DNA of 64,000 nt from Geodermatophilus saharensis (GCF_900188205.1 NZ_FZOH01000005.1:181896-245895); one strand, 5' to 3'. Shown: positions 9,017 through 17,774, counted from the stretch's first letter. Made by a program: numbers and translations. Notes: a model not told the origin generated them from the sequence alone.

Positions 9017-9577
9017 GTGCGTGCCTCGGCGGTGTGGCCGGTCCTCGGGGTCCTGCTGGTCAGCGGGTGCTCCGACGTGCACCTGCCCGCCGTGGAGCAG
9101 GTGGTGCTCGCTCTCCTCGGCGGCGCCGGCGAGCGCCTGCCCGACGAGTCGCCTCGCCCAGGGGCTCGACCCGGTGTCGCTGGCCAGGTACGTCACCTCG
9201 TCGTCGTTCGCCGTCGACGTCATGGAGAACCGGCAGTCGGAGTACCTGAAGTTCTTCCTCTACGTGTTCGCGACGGTGTGGCTGGTCCAGCGCGGCTCGG
9301 CGGAGTCGAAGGAGCCCCACCAGGTCGGCACCGAGAGCGACGAGGACCAGCGGACGGGCGCGCACGCCCGCGCCGACTCGCCGTCGTGGGTGCGCGCCGG
9401 CGGCTGGCGGGCCGGCGCGTTCTCCCGCTCGCTGGGCCTGCTGGTGGGCGCGCTGTTCCTGCTCACCTGGGCGGCGACGTCGATCGCCGGGTGGACGGCG
9501 TACGACACCGGGCAGCTGCGGTCGCACGCCGATCCGGTCAGCTGGGTCGGCTACCTCGGCCGGCGAGACGGGCTAGA
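9017..9577 (+). pseudogene. DUF6766-like membrane protein, truncated and frameshifted
   Basis: The recognisable piece reads GLDPVSLARYVTSSSFAV, then ENRQSEYLKFFLYVFATVWL and VQRGSAESKEP. This is the DUF6766 pattern (Y-x-x-S-x-x-F ... E-N-x-Q-S-E-F-L ... QRGSxESK). A second membrane helix (LLVGALFLLTWAATSIAGW) follows and the frame ends at SWVGYLGRRDG, where the family's second copy of the motif should begin but does not. The 5' portion starting GTG at 9017 (MRASAVWPVLGVLLVSGC) is in a different frame. A remnant missing about half of the normal protein. Confidence 0.65.
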
Positions 9578-10679
9578 AGGCGTAGCGGACGCGCAGCCAC
9601 GGCGCGTGGTGGGCGATGAGCTCCTGCAGCCGCTCGACGCCGGCCCGCTTCACGCCGTTGCGGTAGCGCACGTTCCACTGGCCGTTCTGGCTGCGCTTGG
9701 GCTGCTGGAGGTCCGGCCGCCACAGCAGGTCCTCGGCCCTGGGGTGCCAGCCGAGGTTGACCTCGTGCAGGTCCCGGTTGTGGGTCAGCATGATCACCTC
9801 GGCCGCGGCCTGGGCCTTGGCGGCGGGGGAGAGGGTGTCGTCGAGGCGGCGCAGCAGGTCGGCCCAGTCGGCCTCCCACCCCTCGCGCAGCACCACCGGC
9901 GAGAGGTTGAGGTGCACCTCGTAGCCGGCCTCGACGAAGTCGTCGACGGCGGCGATGCGGTCGGGCACGCGGCTGGTCCGGACGTCGATCACCTTCGAGT
10001 CGGCGTCGGGCATCAGCGAGAACCGGACGCGGGTGCGGCCCTGCGGGTCGAGGTCGAGCAGCTGCCGGTTGACGTACTTGGTGGCGAAGGACGCCTTGGC
10101 GGTCGGCAGCCCGCGGAAGGTGGCCACCAGGTCGGCCACGTTGTCGCTGACCAGCGCGTCCACCGAGCAGTCGCTGTTCTCGCCGATGTCGTAGACCCAG
10201 CTCACCGGGTCGCACTGGTCGGGCTCTGTCTTGGCGCCCTGCCGGGCCACGTGCCGCCGCAGGTAGCCGGTGATCTGCTCGATGTTGGTGAACACGGTGA
10301 TCGGGTTGGCGTAGCCCTTGCGCCGCGGGACGTAGCAGTAGGCACAGGCCATCGCACAGCCGTTCGCCGTCGACGGGGCGATCCAGTTCGACGAGCGGCT
10401 GTTCGGCCGGGCCGACAGCGACTTCTTCACCCCGAGCACCAGCGTCTCGGTCTTCACCCGCACCCAGCGCTCGACGTTGCCCGCGTTGCCGTTGAGCTCC
10501 GGGATCTGCCAGTGCGAGGGCACCTCGACCACCTCGGCGCCCGGGAACCGGGCGAGCACCTCGCGGCCGCGCGCGGACTCGAGGGCGGCGGGCTCGGCGT
10601 AGACGGTGCGCACGTCGAGCAGGCGGGTGGGGGAGGGGACGGGTGCCGGGACGGCGGACGGCGGCAGCGCGGCGGTCAC
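9573..10679 (-). CDS. Spore-photoproduct-lyase-family radical SAM protein
   Basis: About 368 residues from GTG 10679 (GTG 10739 would add 20 low-complexity residues). The radical-SAM cluster motif is C-x3-C-x2-C in NGCAMACAYCYVPRRKGY, the spacing used by spore photoproduct lyase, at residues ~108-115. The family blocks EVVEVPSHWQIPEL, TANGCAMACAYCYV, VYDIGENSDCSVDAL, and HEVNLGWHPRAEDLLWRPDLQ are all seen. SplB repairs the thymine dimer 5-thyminyl-5,6-dihydrothymine in endospores. Actinobacterial homologues exist in non-endospore formers and their substrate is not established. The stop overlaps the end of the DUF6766 remnant. Confidence 0.85.
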   Translation of the reverse strand: MTAALPPSAVPAPVPSPTRLLDVRTVYAEPAALESARGREVLARFPGAEVVEVPSHWQIPELNGNAGNVERWVRVKTETLVLGVKKSLSARPNSRSSNWIAPSTANGCAMACAYCYVPRRKGYANPITVFTNIEQITGYLRRHVARQGAKTEPDQCDPVSWVYDIGENSDCSVDALVSDNVADLVATFRGLPTAKASFATKYVNRQLLDLDPQGRTRVRFSLMPDADSKVIDVRTSRVPDRIAAVDDFVEAGYEVHLNLSPVVLREGWEADWADLLRRLDDTLSPAAKAQAAAEVIMLTHNRDLHEVNLGWHPRAEDLLWRPDLQQPKRSQNGQWNVRYRNGVKRAGVERLQELIAHHAPWLRVRYAF

Positions 10680-10749
10680 GGCAGGTGCAGCGCCCGCCGC
10701 GGGACCCCGATTCCCGTGCTGACCTGCGGGAACGATCACACGGGACGGG

Positions 10750-11484
10750 TCAGGCGGCGGGCCCGGTGATGACGTCCTCCACCCGCAGCCGGCCGCTCTC
10801 GAGGTCCTCGGCGAGGTCCTCGACGGTGCGACCGCCGGCGTAGGCGGCGCCGCGCAGCAGCGCCAGCGCCGTCACCGGGTCCGACTGCAGCACCATCGCC
10901 GCGCGGCCGGCAGCCCGCATCACCGCGGACCGCCGGCGCGCCTCCGGGCCGTGCAGCCACGCGGGCCCGCTCTCGGCCGGCCAGTCCGACCACACGGCGG
11001 CCTCGGTCAGCGCCGCGGTCACCAGCTCACCCACCGCCACCGCCGAGAACACGTCGAGCGCCGGGACCGCCGCCCCGTCGGTGAAGTAGAGGTCCAGCGC
11101 GCCGGCGCCGGCCAGGTCCTCGCGCAGCGGGAACGCCACCACCGCCCGGAACGGCGTCTGGTCGGCGAGCATCTCGGCGAAGGCCGGCCAGCGGCGGTGC
11201 AGGTCGGCGGGGACGGCGAACACCGGCAGGCGGGTCCGCTGGGCCTCCCAGCACGGCCCGGCGCCGGCGGTGAACTGCAGCCGCTCGGCGCACGCGGACT
11301 CCGCGTTGCTGGCCCCGAGCGGGATCCGCTCGCCGGCGGGGTCGACGACCGACAGGCCCGCCCCGTCCACGCCGAGCGTGACCGCAGCGGCCCGGGCCAG
11401 CCGCACCGGCAGGAGCTCGGCGTCCCCGGACCCGCCGGTGCTCTCGTCGTCGAGCGCCGCGGCGAACCGCGTGGCGATGGTCAC
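10750..11484 (-). CDS. GAF-ANTAR domain regulator
   Basis: 244 residues from GTG 11484, chosen because GGGAGG sits 7 bp upstream. Residues ~20-165 form a GAF sensor domain (ARAAAVTLGVDGAGLSVVD, GPCWEAQRTRLPVFAV, FRAVVAFPL). The last ~60 residues (SAVMRAAGRAAMVLQSDPVT, ALALLRGAAYAGGRTVEDLA) have the ANTAR RNA-binding helix pattern. ANTAR proteins bind nascent RNA hairpins and prevent transcription termination. It is the last of three genes transcribed together with a PP2C phosphatase and a membrane protein, suggesting one signalling pathway. The signal is unknown. Confidence 0.82.
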   Translation of the reverse strand: MTIATRFAAALDDESTGGSGDAELLPVRLARAAAVTLGVDGAGLSVVDPAGERIPLGASNAESACAERLQFTAGAGPCWEAQRTRLPVFAVPADLHRRWPAFAEMLADQTPFRAVVAFPLREDLAGAGALDLYFTDGAAVPALDVFSAVAVGELVTAALTEAAVWSDWPAESGPAWLHGPEARRRSAVMRAAGRAAMVLQSDPVTALALLRGAAYAGGRTVEDLAEDLESGRLRVEDVITGPAA

Positions 11485-11524
11485 AGGGCATCCTCCCCCC
11501 GCTCGGGCGGCCGGGACCAGCGGG

Positions 11525-12601
11525 TCATCCGCCGGCACCCGGCCGGTGGGTGTAGGCGGCCTCGCGGACGGCCTCGTCCTCCTCCAGCCCGGCGTCCAGC
11601 GCGCCGCCGACGGTGGCCAGCGAGCTGGTCAGCCAGGCCAGCTCCAGGTAGTCGCCGAGGCCGGCGCGGTGCCCGAGCCCCTCGGCGAACAACCCGGAGG
11701 GCACCAGCAGCAGCGCACCGGTCAGCGCGAGGGTGAACAGGGCGGCGTAGAGGGTGAGCACGCCGAGCACCACGGTGGCGACCGTGGCCAGGTTGAACAG
11801 CGCCACCTGCTTGCGCACCCGCGGCGAGCCGGCCCGCTCCCACAGCCGGGCGCCGACGACCAACGTCGCGCAGATGGCCACCACCGAGCCCAGCCCCACC
11901 GCCACGAGCCGCACGGGACCGAACCGGTCGGCCAGCCGCCAGATGTCCGAGGTGACCAGGGCGAACACGCCGGCGGCCACCGCGGCGGCCAGCGCCCGCG
12001 ACAGCGACGCGGTCAGCCGCCACGGCCGGTTGGCCCGCACCATGCCGACGAGCAGCCGCAGGTTGCCGGTGAGCACCCGGGCGGTGAACCCGCCCCCGGC
12101 GTCGCCCTGGTCGGCGGCCAGCTCGCGCAGCCGCCGGCGCAGCACCCCGGGGTCCCCGCCGTCGTCGCCGAGCAGCGCGCGGACCAGGCCGAGCGACGTC
12201 TGCAGGGCCCGTCGTCGCCGGCCGACCGCGCCCAGCGCCGGCAGCGACAGCACCGCGACGCCGTGGACCGGGCTGGCGTGTCCCACCACGGTGCGCCGGG
12301 CGACGGTCAGCGGCAGGTCGGTCACGCAGACGGCGAGGTCCCACTCCTCGGCCAGCAGCCGCTCGCGCGCCGCGGCCACGATCTCGGCGTCGTCGGCCGG
12401 CGGCGCGACCAGGCCGTCCTCGACGACCCGCACGTCCCAGGCCACCTCGGGGTGCTCCCCGCGCAGCGCGGCGGCGAGGTCGGGGCCCAGCTCGTCGGCG
12501 ACCTCGGCCGGCACCCCGGGCGCGGCGACCAGGCCGACGACGACATCCGGACGGGCGGTGGCCCCGGCCTCCGGCCCGTCCCCGGCAGGGGCGGTGCTCA
12601 C
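11525..12601 (-). CDS. Membrane protein of unknown function in PP2C-ANTAR operon
   Basis: 358 residues. The start GTG 12601 overlaps the upstream PP2C stop by 4 nt (GTGA), implying translational coupling. Residues ~15-140 are a soluble domain (DVVVGLVAAPGVPAEVADEL ... WDLAVCVTDLPL ... HGVAVLSLPALGAV) with regular strand-helix spacing. The rest has four to five membrane helices (ALAAAVAAGVFALVTSDIW, LVAVGLGSVVAICATLVVGA, ATVATVVLGVLTLYAALFTL, LALTGALLLVPSGLF). I do not recognise a named family. Its position between a GAF-PP2C phosphatase and a GAF-ANTAR protein suggests a role in that signalling chain, by inference only. Confidence 0.75.
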   Translation of the reverse strand: MSTAPAGDGPEAGATARPDVVVGLVAAPGVPAEVADELGPDLAAALRGEHPEVAWDVRVVEDGLVAPPADDAEIVAAARERLLAEEWDLAVCVTDLPLTVARRTVVGHASPVHGVAVLSLPALGAVGRRRRALQTSLGLVRALLGDDGGDPGVLRRRLRELAADQGDAGGGFTARVLTGNLRLLVGMVRANRPWRLTASLSRALAAAVAAGVFALVTSDIWRLADRFGPVRLVAVGLGSVVAICATLVVGARLWERAGSPRVRKQVALFNLATVATVVLGVLTLYAALFTLALTGALLLVPSGLFAEGLGHRAGLGDYLELAWLTSSLATVGGALDAGLEEDEAVREAAYTHRPGAGG

Positions 12602-13818
12602 AGCCGCAGCCGGTCCTCCCGGCCGGTGCGCCACTCGACCATGACGATGCTGGCGTCGTCCTGCAGCTGCCCGTGCTGGTGGTCCATCACGCTGCCCATC
12701 AGCCGGCGCATGGTCTCCGGCGGCGGGTCGCCGGCCAGCTCGGCGCGGACGACGAGGTCGGCCAGCCGCTCCTCGCCGAAGAACTCGCCCTCGGGCGAGC
12801 GCGCCTCGACGACGCCGTCGGTGTAGAGCAGCACGCGGTCGCCGGGCCGCAGCTGCACCTCGCAGACGTCCGGTCGGCCCGCGAGCAGCCCGAGCGGGCG
12901 GGCCGGGCGGCACGCCGGCGGGTGCAGCGGCACGCCGTCGCGGACCAGCAGCGGGTCCGGGTGCCCGCAGTTCACCCAGCGCAGCACCCCCGTGTCGAGG
13001 TCGAGGCGGGCGACGGCGGCGGTGGCGAACCGGCTGTCGGAGAACTGCCCGGCGACGACGGCGTCCATGGCGGCGGCGACCCCGGGCAGGTCCAGCCCCT
13101 CGCGCCGGGCGTGTCGGTAGGCGCCGACGGCCGCGGTGGCCAGCAGCGCCGCCGGCAGCCCGTGGCCGACGGCGTCGAGCACCGCGAGGTCGACCAGCGG
13201 GCCGTTGACCGCGTAGTCGAAGGTGTCCCCGCCGATCGCGTAGGACGGCTCCAGCGCGCCGGTGACCACCACGCGGTCGCTGGCGTAGGTCAGCGGGGGC
13301 AGCAGCTCCCACTGGATCTCCGCGGCCAGCGACAGCGGCCGGCGCCGGCGCAGCCGGGAGAAGACGTCGCTGTAGGAGTCGCGGGTGACCACCAGCTCGG
13401 CGATCAGCGAGGCGAACGACCGCACGTCGTCCTCGAGGGCCGGCGACACCTCCTCCGGCAGCACGAGCTCCAGGACGCCGATCCGCTCCGCGCCGTCGAG
13501 CAGCGGCAGCCACAGGCTCCCCGGCCCGTCGTGGGGCGCCGACCGCAACGGCTCCACCCGGCGGAAGGCGCGGCCGGCGAGCGAGCCGTCGACGGTGAGC
13601 GGCTGGCGGTCGGGGACGCCGCGGCCGGCGAGCGGGACGAGCTCGTGCTGGGCGTAGTCGGTCAGGTAGACGACCGCGTCGTGGGCACCCAGCCGGCGGG
13701 CGTGCTCGGCCACGACGGCGCCCAGGTCGTCGGCGGGCAGGTGGTGCGACGCGCGCACCAGGGCCCGGATCGGGTCCTCGGCGGAGGGCTGGGACGTCAC
13801 GACGGCACAGCTTCCCAT
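12598..13818 (-). CDS. GAF-PP2C (SpoIIE/RsbU-type) serine phosphatase
   Basis: About 406 residues from ATG 13818 (GTG 13800 also possible). Residues ~20-170 form a GAF domain (LGAHDAVVYLTDYAQHELVP, RIGVLELVLPEEVSP). A linker with SLAAEIQWELLPP, the RsbU/SpoIIE entry motif, leads to the PP2C domain: ALEPSYAIGGDTFDYAV, DLAVLDAVGHGLPAALLATA, NCGHPDPLLV, LGLLAGRPD, RVLLYTDGVVEAR and QDDASIVMVEW. Metal-binding Asp residues in GGD, D-x-x-G-H-G and D-D-A-S are present. Such phosphatases dephosphorylate anti-anti-sigma factors in partner-switching pathways. No STAS or RsbW partner is adjacent. Confidence 0.9.
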   Translation of the reverse strand: MGSCAVVTSQPSAEDPIRALVRASHHLPADDLGAVVAEHARRLGAHDAVVYLTDYAQHELVPLAGRGVPDRQPLTVDGSLAGRAFRRVEPLRSAPHDGPGSLWLPLLDGAERIGVLELVLPEEVSPALEDDVRSFASLIAELVVTRDSYSDVFSRLRRRRPLSLAAEIQWELLPPLTYASDRVVVTGALEPSYAIGGDTFDYAVNGPLVDLAVLDAVGHGLPAALLATAAVGAYRHARREGLDLPGVAAAMDAVVAGQFSDSRFATAAVARLDLDTGVLRWVNCGHPDPLLVRDGVPLHPPACRPARPLGLLAGRPDVCEVQLRPGDRVLLYTDGVVEARSPEGEFFGEERLADLVVRAELAGDPPPETMRRLMGSVMDHQHGQLQDDASIVMVEWRTGREDRLRL

Positions 13819-13844
13819 CCGGCGCGCCGGCGCACCGGACGGGT

Positions 13845-15017
13845 TCAGCCCCGCGCCTCCAGCACGGCGGTGTACACCTGCACCGTCTGCTGGGCGATCG
13901 CCGCCCAGCCGAACTCCGACAGCACCCGCTCCCGTCCGGCCGCGCCCATCGCCGCGGCGCGCGCCGGGTCGGCGAGCAGCTCGGCGATGCGCTCGGCCAG
14001 GCCGGCCTCGAAGGCGGCGACGTCGTCCGGGTCGTAGGGCACGAGCAGGCCGGTGACGCCGTCGGCGACCACCTCGGGGATGCCGCCGACGGCGCTGGCG
14101 ACCACGGCCGTGCCGCAGGCGGCGGCCTCGAGGTTGACGATGCCCAGCGGCTCGTACACCGAGGGGACGACGAACACCGTGGCCCCGGTGATCAGCGGCA
14201 CGAGCTGCTCGCGCGGCAGCATCGCCTCGATCCACACCACGCCGGGGCGGCGGGCCTGCAGCTCGGCGACGGCGTCGGCGACCTGCTGCCGCTCGGCCGG
14301 GGTGTCGGCGGCCCCGGCGCACAGCACCAGACCCGCGTCGGCCGGCAGCCGCTCGGCGGCCCGCAGCAGGTGGACGACGCCCTTCTGGCGGGTGATCCGC
14401 CCGACGAACAGCGCGTAGGGCCGGTCGGGGTCCACCCCCAGGGAGCGGACGACGTCGGGGTCGTGCACCGGGCGGTAGGCCTCGGCGTCGACGCCGTTGC
14501 CGACGACGTGCACCCGGGCCGGGTCGAGGTCGGGGTAGGCGTCGAGGACGTCGGCGCGCATGCCGTGGCTGACCGCGATCACGCCGTCGGCGGCGAGGTA
14601 GGCGGTGCGCTCCACCCACGACGACAGCCGGTAGCCGCCCCCGAGCTGGTCGGCCTTCCACGGCCGGCGCGGCTCGAGGGAGTGGGCGGTGACCAGGTGC
14701 GGCAGGCCGTGCACGAGCGCGGCCAGCAGGCCCGCGCCGTTGGCGTACCAGGTGTGGCTGTGCACCAGGTCCACGCCGCCGAGCGCGGCGGCGATCTCGA
14801 CGTCGGTGCCCAGCGCCTGCAGCGCGCCGTTGGCGCCGGCCAGCCCCGGCGGCACCGGCCAGCCGACGGCGTCGGGCCGGGGGGCGCCGAACGCGTGGAC
14901 GTCGACGTCGGGCCCCGCGGGCAGCGAGCGCAGCGCCGCCACCAGGTGCTCGACGTGCACCCCGGCGCCGCCGTAGACGTCGGGGGGCCACTCGCGCGTG
15001 ACGATGCCGATCCGCAC
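13845..15017 (-). CDS. glgA: Glycogen synthase / maltose-1-phosphate synthase, GT4 family
   Basis: 390 residues from GTG 15017 (MRIGIVTREWPPDVYGG, the usual GlgA opening). The GTG at 15026 lies inside a TAGGGT -10 box, so the downstream GTG is preferred and gives a leaderless transcript. Two Rossmann GT-B halves are visible; the C-terminal half has FVGRITRQKGVVHLLRA and the E-x7-E motif in PSVYEPLGIVNLEAAACGT. The actinobacterial type uses ADP-glucose; the mycobacterial orthologue Rv1212c (GlgM) makes maltose-1-phosphate for GlgE. It is divergent from glgC, which supplies ADP-glucose, as in mycobacteria. Confidence 0.93.
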   Translation of the reverse strand: MRIGIVTREWPPDVYGGAGVHVEHLVAALRSLPAGPDVDVHAFGAPRPDAVGWPVPPGLAGANGALQALGTDVEIAAALGGVDLVHSHTWYANGAGLLAALVHGLPHLVTAHSLEPRRPWKADQLGGGYRLSSWVERTAYLAADGVIAVSHGMRADVLDAYPDLDPARVHVVGNGVDAEAYRPVHDPDVVRSLGVDPDRPYALFVGRITRQKGVVHLLRAAERLPADAGLVLCAGAADTPAERQQVADAVAELQARRPGVVWIEAMLPREQLVPLITGATVFVVPSVYEPLGIVNLEAAACGTAVVASAVGGIPEVVADGVTGLLVPYDPDDVAAFEAGLAERIAELLADPARAAAMGAAGRERVLSEFGWAAIAQQTVQVYTAVLEARG

Positions 15018-15024
15018 GTCGATC

Positions 15025-15073
15025 ACCCTAGAGGGGCCGGCGAGGGGCCGCCGGACGCCGGAGCGGCTAGGTT
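15025..15073. promoter_or_regulatory. Divergent glgA/glgC promoter region
   Basis: Two -10 boxes face outwards: TAGGGT on the minus strand (15030-15025), 7 bp before the glgA GTG at 15017, and TAGGTT on the plus strand (15068-15073), 6 bp before the glgC ATG at 15080. Both imply leaderless mRNAs. Only ~37 bp separate the two -10 boxes, so the polymerase sites must overlap or nearly so, which could couple expression of the two genes. Confidence 0.5.
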
Positions 15074-15079
15074 CGCCCC

Positions 15080-16300
15080 ATGCGTGGGGGTCCCCGGGTG
15101 CTCGGCATCGTCCTGGCCGGTGGTGAGGGCAAGCGGCTGGCGCCGCTGACCGCTGACCGCGCCAAGCCGGCGGTCCCCTTCGGGGGCAACTACCGGCTCA
15201 TCGACTTCGTGCTGTCGAACCTGGTGAACGCCGAGATCCGGCAGATCGCGGTGCTCACCCAGTACAAGAGCCACAGCCTCGACCGGCACATCACCACCAC
15301 GTGGCGGATGTCGCAGCTGCTCGGCAACTACATCACCCCGGTGCCGGCCCAGCAGCGGCTCGGCCCGCGCTGGTACACCGGCAGCGCCGACGCGATCTTC
15401 CAGAGCCTCAACCTGATCTACGACGAGCGACCCGACATCGTCGTCGTCTTCGGTGCCGACCACGTCTACCGGATGGACCCGGGACAGATGGTCGACCAGC
15501 ACCTGCAGACCGGGGCGGGCGTGACGATCGCCGGGCTGCGGGTGCCGCGGCGCGAGGCCACGGAGTTCGGCGTCATCGACGCCGGCGCCGACGGCAAGGT
15601 GCGCGGCTTCCTCGAGAAGCCGGCCGACCCCCCGGGGCTGCCCGACTCCCCGGAGGAGTCCTTCGCGTCGATGGGCAACTACGTCTTCACCACCGACGCC
15701 CTGCTCGAGGCCCTGCGGGCCGACGCCGAGGACCCCGACTCCGTGCACGACATGGGCGGGTCGATCATGCCGATGCTCGCCGACCAGGGGCGAGCCTACG
15801 TCTACGACTTCTCCACCAACGTCGTCCCGGGGACGACCGAGCGCGACCACGGCTACTGGCGCGACGTCGGGACCATCGACTCGTACTACGACGCGCACCT
15901 GGACCTGGTGTCGGTGACGCCGGTGTTCAACCTCTACAACGACCGCTGGCCCATCTACACCCTGCCGCCCCAGCTGCCGCCGGCGAAGTTCGTGCTCGGC
16001 GGCCGCGCCGAGGAGTCGATGGTCAGCGCCGGGGCGATCATCGGCGGCGGGTCGGTGCACAACAGCGTCGTCTCACCCGGGGTGCACGTCGACCGCGGCG
16101 CCCGGGTCGAGGACAGCGTGCTGATGAACGGCGTGCACGTCGGCGAGGGCGCCTACGTCCGCCGGGCGATCCTCGACAAGAACGTCGTCGTGCCGCCGTG
16201 GGCCCGCATCGGCGTCGACACCGACGCCGACCGGGAGCACTACCACGTCAGCGCCGGGGGCGTGGCCGTCCTCGGGAAGGGCGCCCGCGCGATCGTCTGA
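15080..16300 (+). CDS. glgC: Glucose-1-phosphate adenylyltransferase
   Basis: 406 residues, the normal length. The N-terminus has [20 protein letters not shown], the nucleotidyltransferase P-loop-like motif with the ADP-glucose pyrophosphorylase Lys, then [30 protein letters not shown] gives the active-site Asp, and [10 protein letters not shown] and [19 protein letters not shown] are the glucose-1-phosphate site blocks. The C-terminus is a left-handed beta-helix ([20 protein letters not shown]). It makes ADP-glucose, the donor for the divergent glgA. The hairpin repeat copy C lies 8 bp after the stop. Confidence 0.97.
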   Translation: MRGGPRVLGIVLAGGEGKRLAPLTADRAKPAVPFGGNYRLIDFVLSNLVNAEIRQIAVLTQYKSHSLDRHITTTWRMSQLLGNYITPVPAQQRLGPRWYTGSADAIFQSLNLIYDERPDIVVVFGADHVYRMDPGQMVDQHLQTGAGVTIAGLRVPRREATEFGVIDAGADGKVRGFLEKPADPPGLPDSPEESFASMGNYVFTTDALLEALRADAEDPDSVHDMGGSIMPMLADQGRAYVYDFSTNVVPGTTERDHGYWRDVGTIDSYYDAHLDLVSVTPVFNLYNDRWPIYTLPPQLPPAKFVLGGRAEESMVSAGAIIGGGSVHNSVVSPGVHVDRGARVEDSVLMNGVHVGEGAYVRRAILDKNVVVPPWARIGVDTDADREHYHVSAGGVAVLGKGARAIV

Positions 16301-16305
16301 CGTCG

Positions 16306-16875
16306 GTGACGAAGGACCCTCGTGCCCCCACCCCTCGCTCCGCTCGGGACGGGCCCCTGCACGAGGGCCGTTCCAGCACGTCACCGCTGGTCGTCACGCT
16401 GCTGCTCGGTGCGGAGGCGCAGGCCCGCTTCGACCGGCTGCGCGCCGAGCACTTCCCGGCCGGGCGCAACCACCTGGCCGCGCACGTGACGCTGTTCCAC
16501 GCGCTGCCCGGGGAGCAGCGGCCCGCCGTCGAGGCGGCCCTGGCCCGGGCCGCGGACCGGTCGCCCTTCGACGTCGAGGTGACCGGCCTGCAGCTGCTCG
16601 GCCGCGGCGTGGCCTACCGGCTGCACGCCGGCGAGCTCTCGGGCCTGCACGCCGCCCTGGCCGCGGAGTTCGACCCCTGGCTGACCCGGCAGGACCGGCA
16701 GCGGCTGTCGGCGCACGTGACCGTGCAGAACAAGGTCGACCCGCAGGTGGCCCGGGAGCTGCGCGACCGGCTGGCGGCCGGCTTCGTCCCGCACGCGGTG
16801 CCCGCCCGCGGGCTGGGGCTGTGGCGCTACCTCGGCGGTCCCTGGGAGCCGCTGGCCGAGCACCCGTTCCGTTGA
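16306..16875 (+). CDS. 2'-5' RNA ligase / 2H phosphodiesterase family protein
   Basis: Up to 189 residues from GTG 16306. The 2H hallmarks are two H-x-T motifs: AHVTLFHALP (~residue 62) and AHVTVQNKV (~residue 138), as in LigT-like cyclic phosphodiesterases/RNA ligases. The conserved part begins LVVTLLLGAEAQARF near 16388. No good start with a ribosome-binding site precedes it; the only upstream in-frame GTG is 6 bp after the glgC stop, and the first ~25 residues (TKDPRAPTPRSARDGPLHEG) are the translation of hairpin repeat copy C. The original start may have been displaced by the repeat. Confidence 0.78.
   Translation: MTKDPRAPTPRSARDGPLHEGRSSTSPLVVTLLLGAEAQARFDRLRAEHFPAGRNHLAAHVTLFHALPGEQRPAVEAALARAADRSPFDVEVTGLQLLGRGVAYRLHAGELSGLHAALAAEFDPWLTRQDRQRLSAHVTVQNKVDPQVARELRDRLAAGFVPHAVPARGLGLWRYLGGPWEPLAEHPFR
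16308..16372 (+). repeat. Hairpin repeat family 1, copy C (after glgC stop)
   Basis: GACGAAGGACC then stem half CTCGTGC, a C-rich loop with CGCTC and GGGACGGGCCCCT, stem half GCACGAG and GGCCGTT. The stem TCGTGC/GCACGA differs from all other copies yet pairs perfectly. It lies 8 bp after the glgC stop and overlaps the 5' end of the 2H-phosphodiesterase frame. Confidence 0.78.
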
Positions 16876-16883
16876 CCCCGGCC

Positions 16884-16938
16884 GGCCTGCACGGGCCCGC
16901 CGCGAGCGTGCGAGCGGTGGGGGGCAGGCAGGTCCTTG
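16884..16938 (-). repeat. Hairpin repeat family 1, copy D (between convergent stops)
   Basis: Read on the minus strand: AAGGACC, TGCCTGC, CCCCCCACCGCTCGCACG, CTCGCGGCGGGCCC, GTGCAGGCC. Stem CCTGC pairs with GCAGG. It fills most of the 68-bp space between the convergent 2H-phosphodiesterase (stop 16875) and methyltransferase (stop 16944) genes, a natural terminator site. Confidence 0.78.
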
Positions 16939-16943
16939 CTCCC

Positions 16944-17603
16944 TCACGGCCGGCGGGTGGCCAGCAGCAGGCCCGCGCCGACCGGCAGGACGGCGGAGGT
17001 GAGCTGCTCGTCCTCGCGAACCGTGCGGGCCAGGTCGCGCCAGGCCACCGTCTGCGGGTCGCGGGCCGCGCGGTCGCCGATGCGGCCGCCGGCGAGCAGG
17101 CCGTGGCAGACCAGCGTGCCACCGGTGCGCACCAGTCCGGCGACGGCGCCCAGGTGGCCGGACCACTCGGTGGGCGGGGCGGTGCACACCACCAGGTCGT
17201 AGGCGCCCGGCGAGAGCCGCGGCAGCACCTCGGCCGGCGTGCCGAAGATCAGCCGGGTCCGGCCGGGCGGGACGCCGGCCTCGGCGAGGGCGCGCCGGGC
17301 CGCCCGCAGCTGCTCGGGGTCGGTGTCGAGCACGGTGAGGACGCCGTCGGGGCGCATGCCGCGCAGCAGCCAGAGACCGGCCACCCCGCCACCGCTGCCG
17401 ATCGAGACGACCGCGCGGGCGCTGCTGCCCGCGGCCAGGACGGCGAGGGCGGCCCCGACGGCCGGTTCCACCGGCGGCGGCCCGCCCAGCGCGCCGGCCC
17501 GGGCCCGGGCGGCGGCGAGGACGGGGTCCTCGGAGGCGTACCGGTCGGCCCACGCGGCGCCGCCGGTGCCGCCCGCGTGCGGCGGGGGTCCCTCGGCGCT
17601 CAT
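16944..17603 (-). CDS. Class I SAM-dependent methyltransferase (Rv1220c-like)
   Basis: 219 residues from ATG 17603. Motif I is VVSIGSGGGVAGLWLL (~67-82), followed by an acidic strand end in VLTVLDTDPEQLRAARRALA, then AEVLPRLSPGAYDLVVCTAP and VRTGGTLVCHGLLAGGRI. This is the O-methyltransferase/CbiT-like Rossmann order. It is divergent from the ECF sigma factor gene, as Rv1220c is from sigE in M. tuberculosis, so it is probably the orthologue. The substrate is unknown. Earlier in-frame starts up to 18353 would overlap the sigma gene. Confidence 0.88.
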   Translation of the reverse strand: MSAEGPPPHAGGTGGAAWADRYASEDPVLAAARARAGALGGPPPVEPAVGAALAVLAAGSSARAVVSIGSGGGVAGLWLLRGMRPDGVLTVLDTDPEQLRAARRALAEAGVPPGRTRLIFGTPAEVLPRLSPGAYDLVVCTAPPTEWSGHLGAVAGLVRTGGTLVCHGLLAGGRIGDRAARDPQTVAWRDLARTVREDEQLTSAVLPVGAGLLLATRRP

Positions 17604-17683
17604 CACCGGCCGAGGGTAAAGGCCGCCGGCACCGCGACCCGGGAAGCGCAGGTGTGACCCGGACCTGTGAGGTGCCTGTGAAC

Positions 17684-17711
17684 GGGAACACCGCGGGAAC
17701 GGCCGCCCGTT
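17684..17711 (+). promoter_or_regulatory. Possible ECF-type autoregulated sigE promoter
   Basis: GGGAAC (17684-17689) is followed after 18 bp by CGTT (17708-17711), close to the GGAAC-N16-18-CGTT consensus recognised by SigE/SigH-type ECF factors. It lies ~65 bp before the chosen sigE start, fitting autoregulation. A second GGGAAC lies inside the spacer and may be fortuitous. Confidence 0.4.
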
Positions 17712-17774
17712 GGGCCGGGTGTGACACCCGAGCGTGCCGCCGTCCCCGCCCATCCCACGGGGGAGGTCGGCAGC

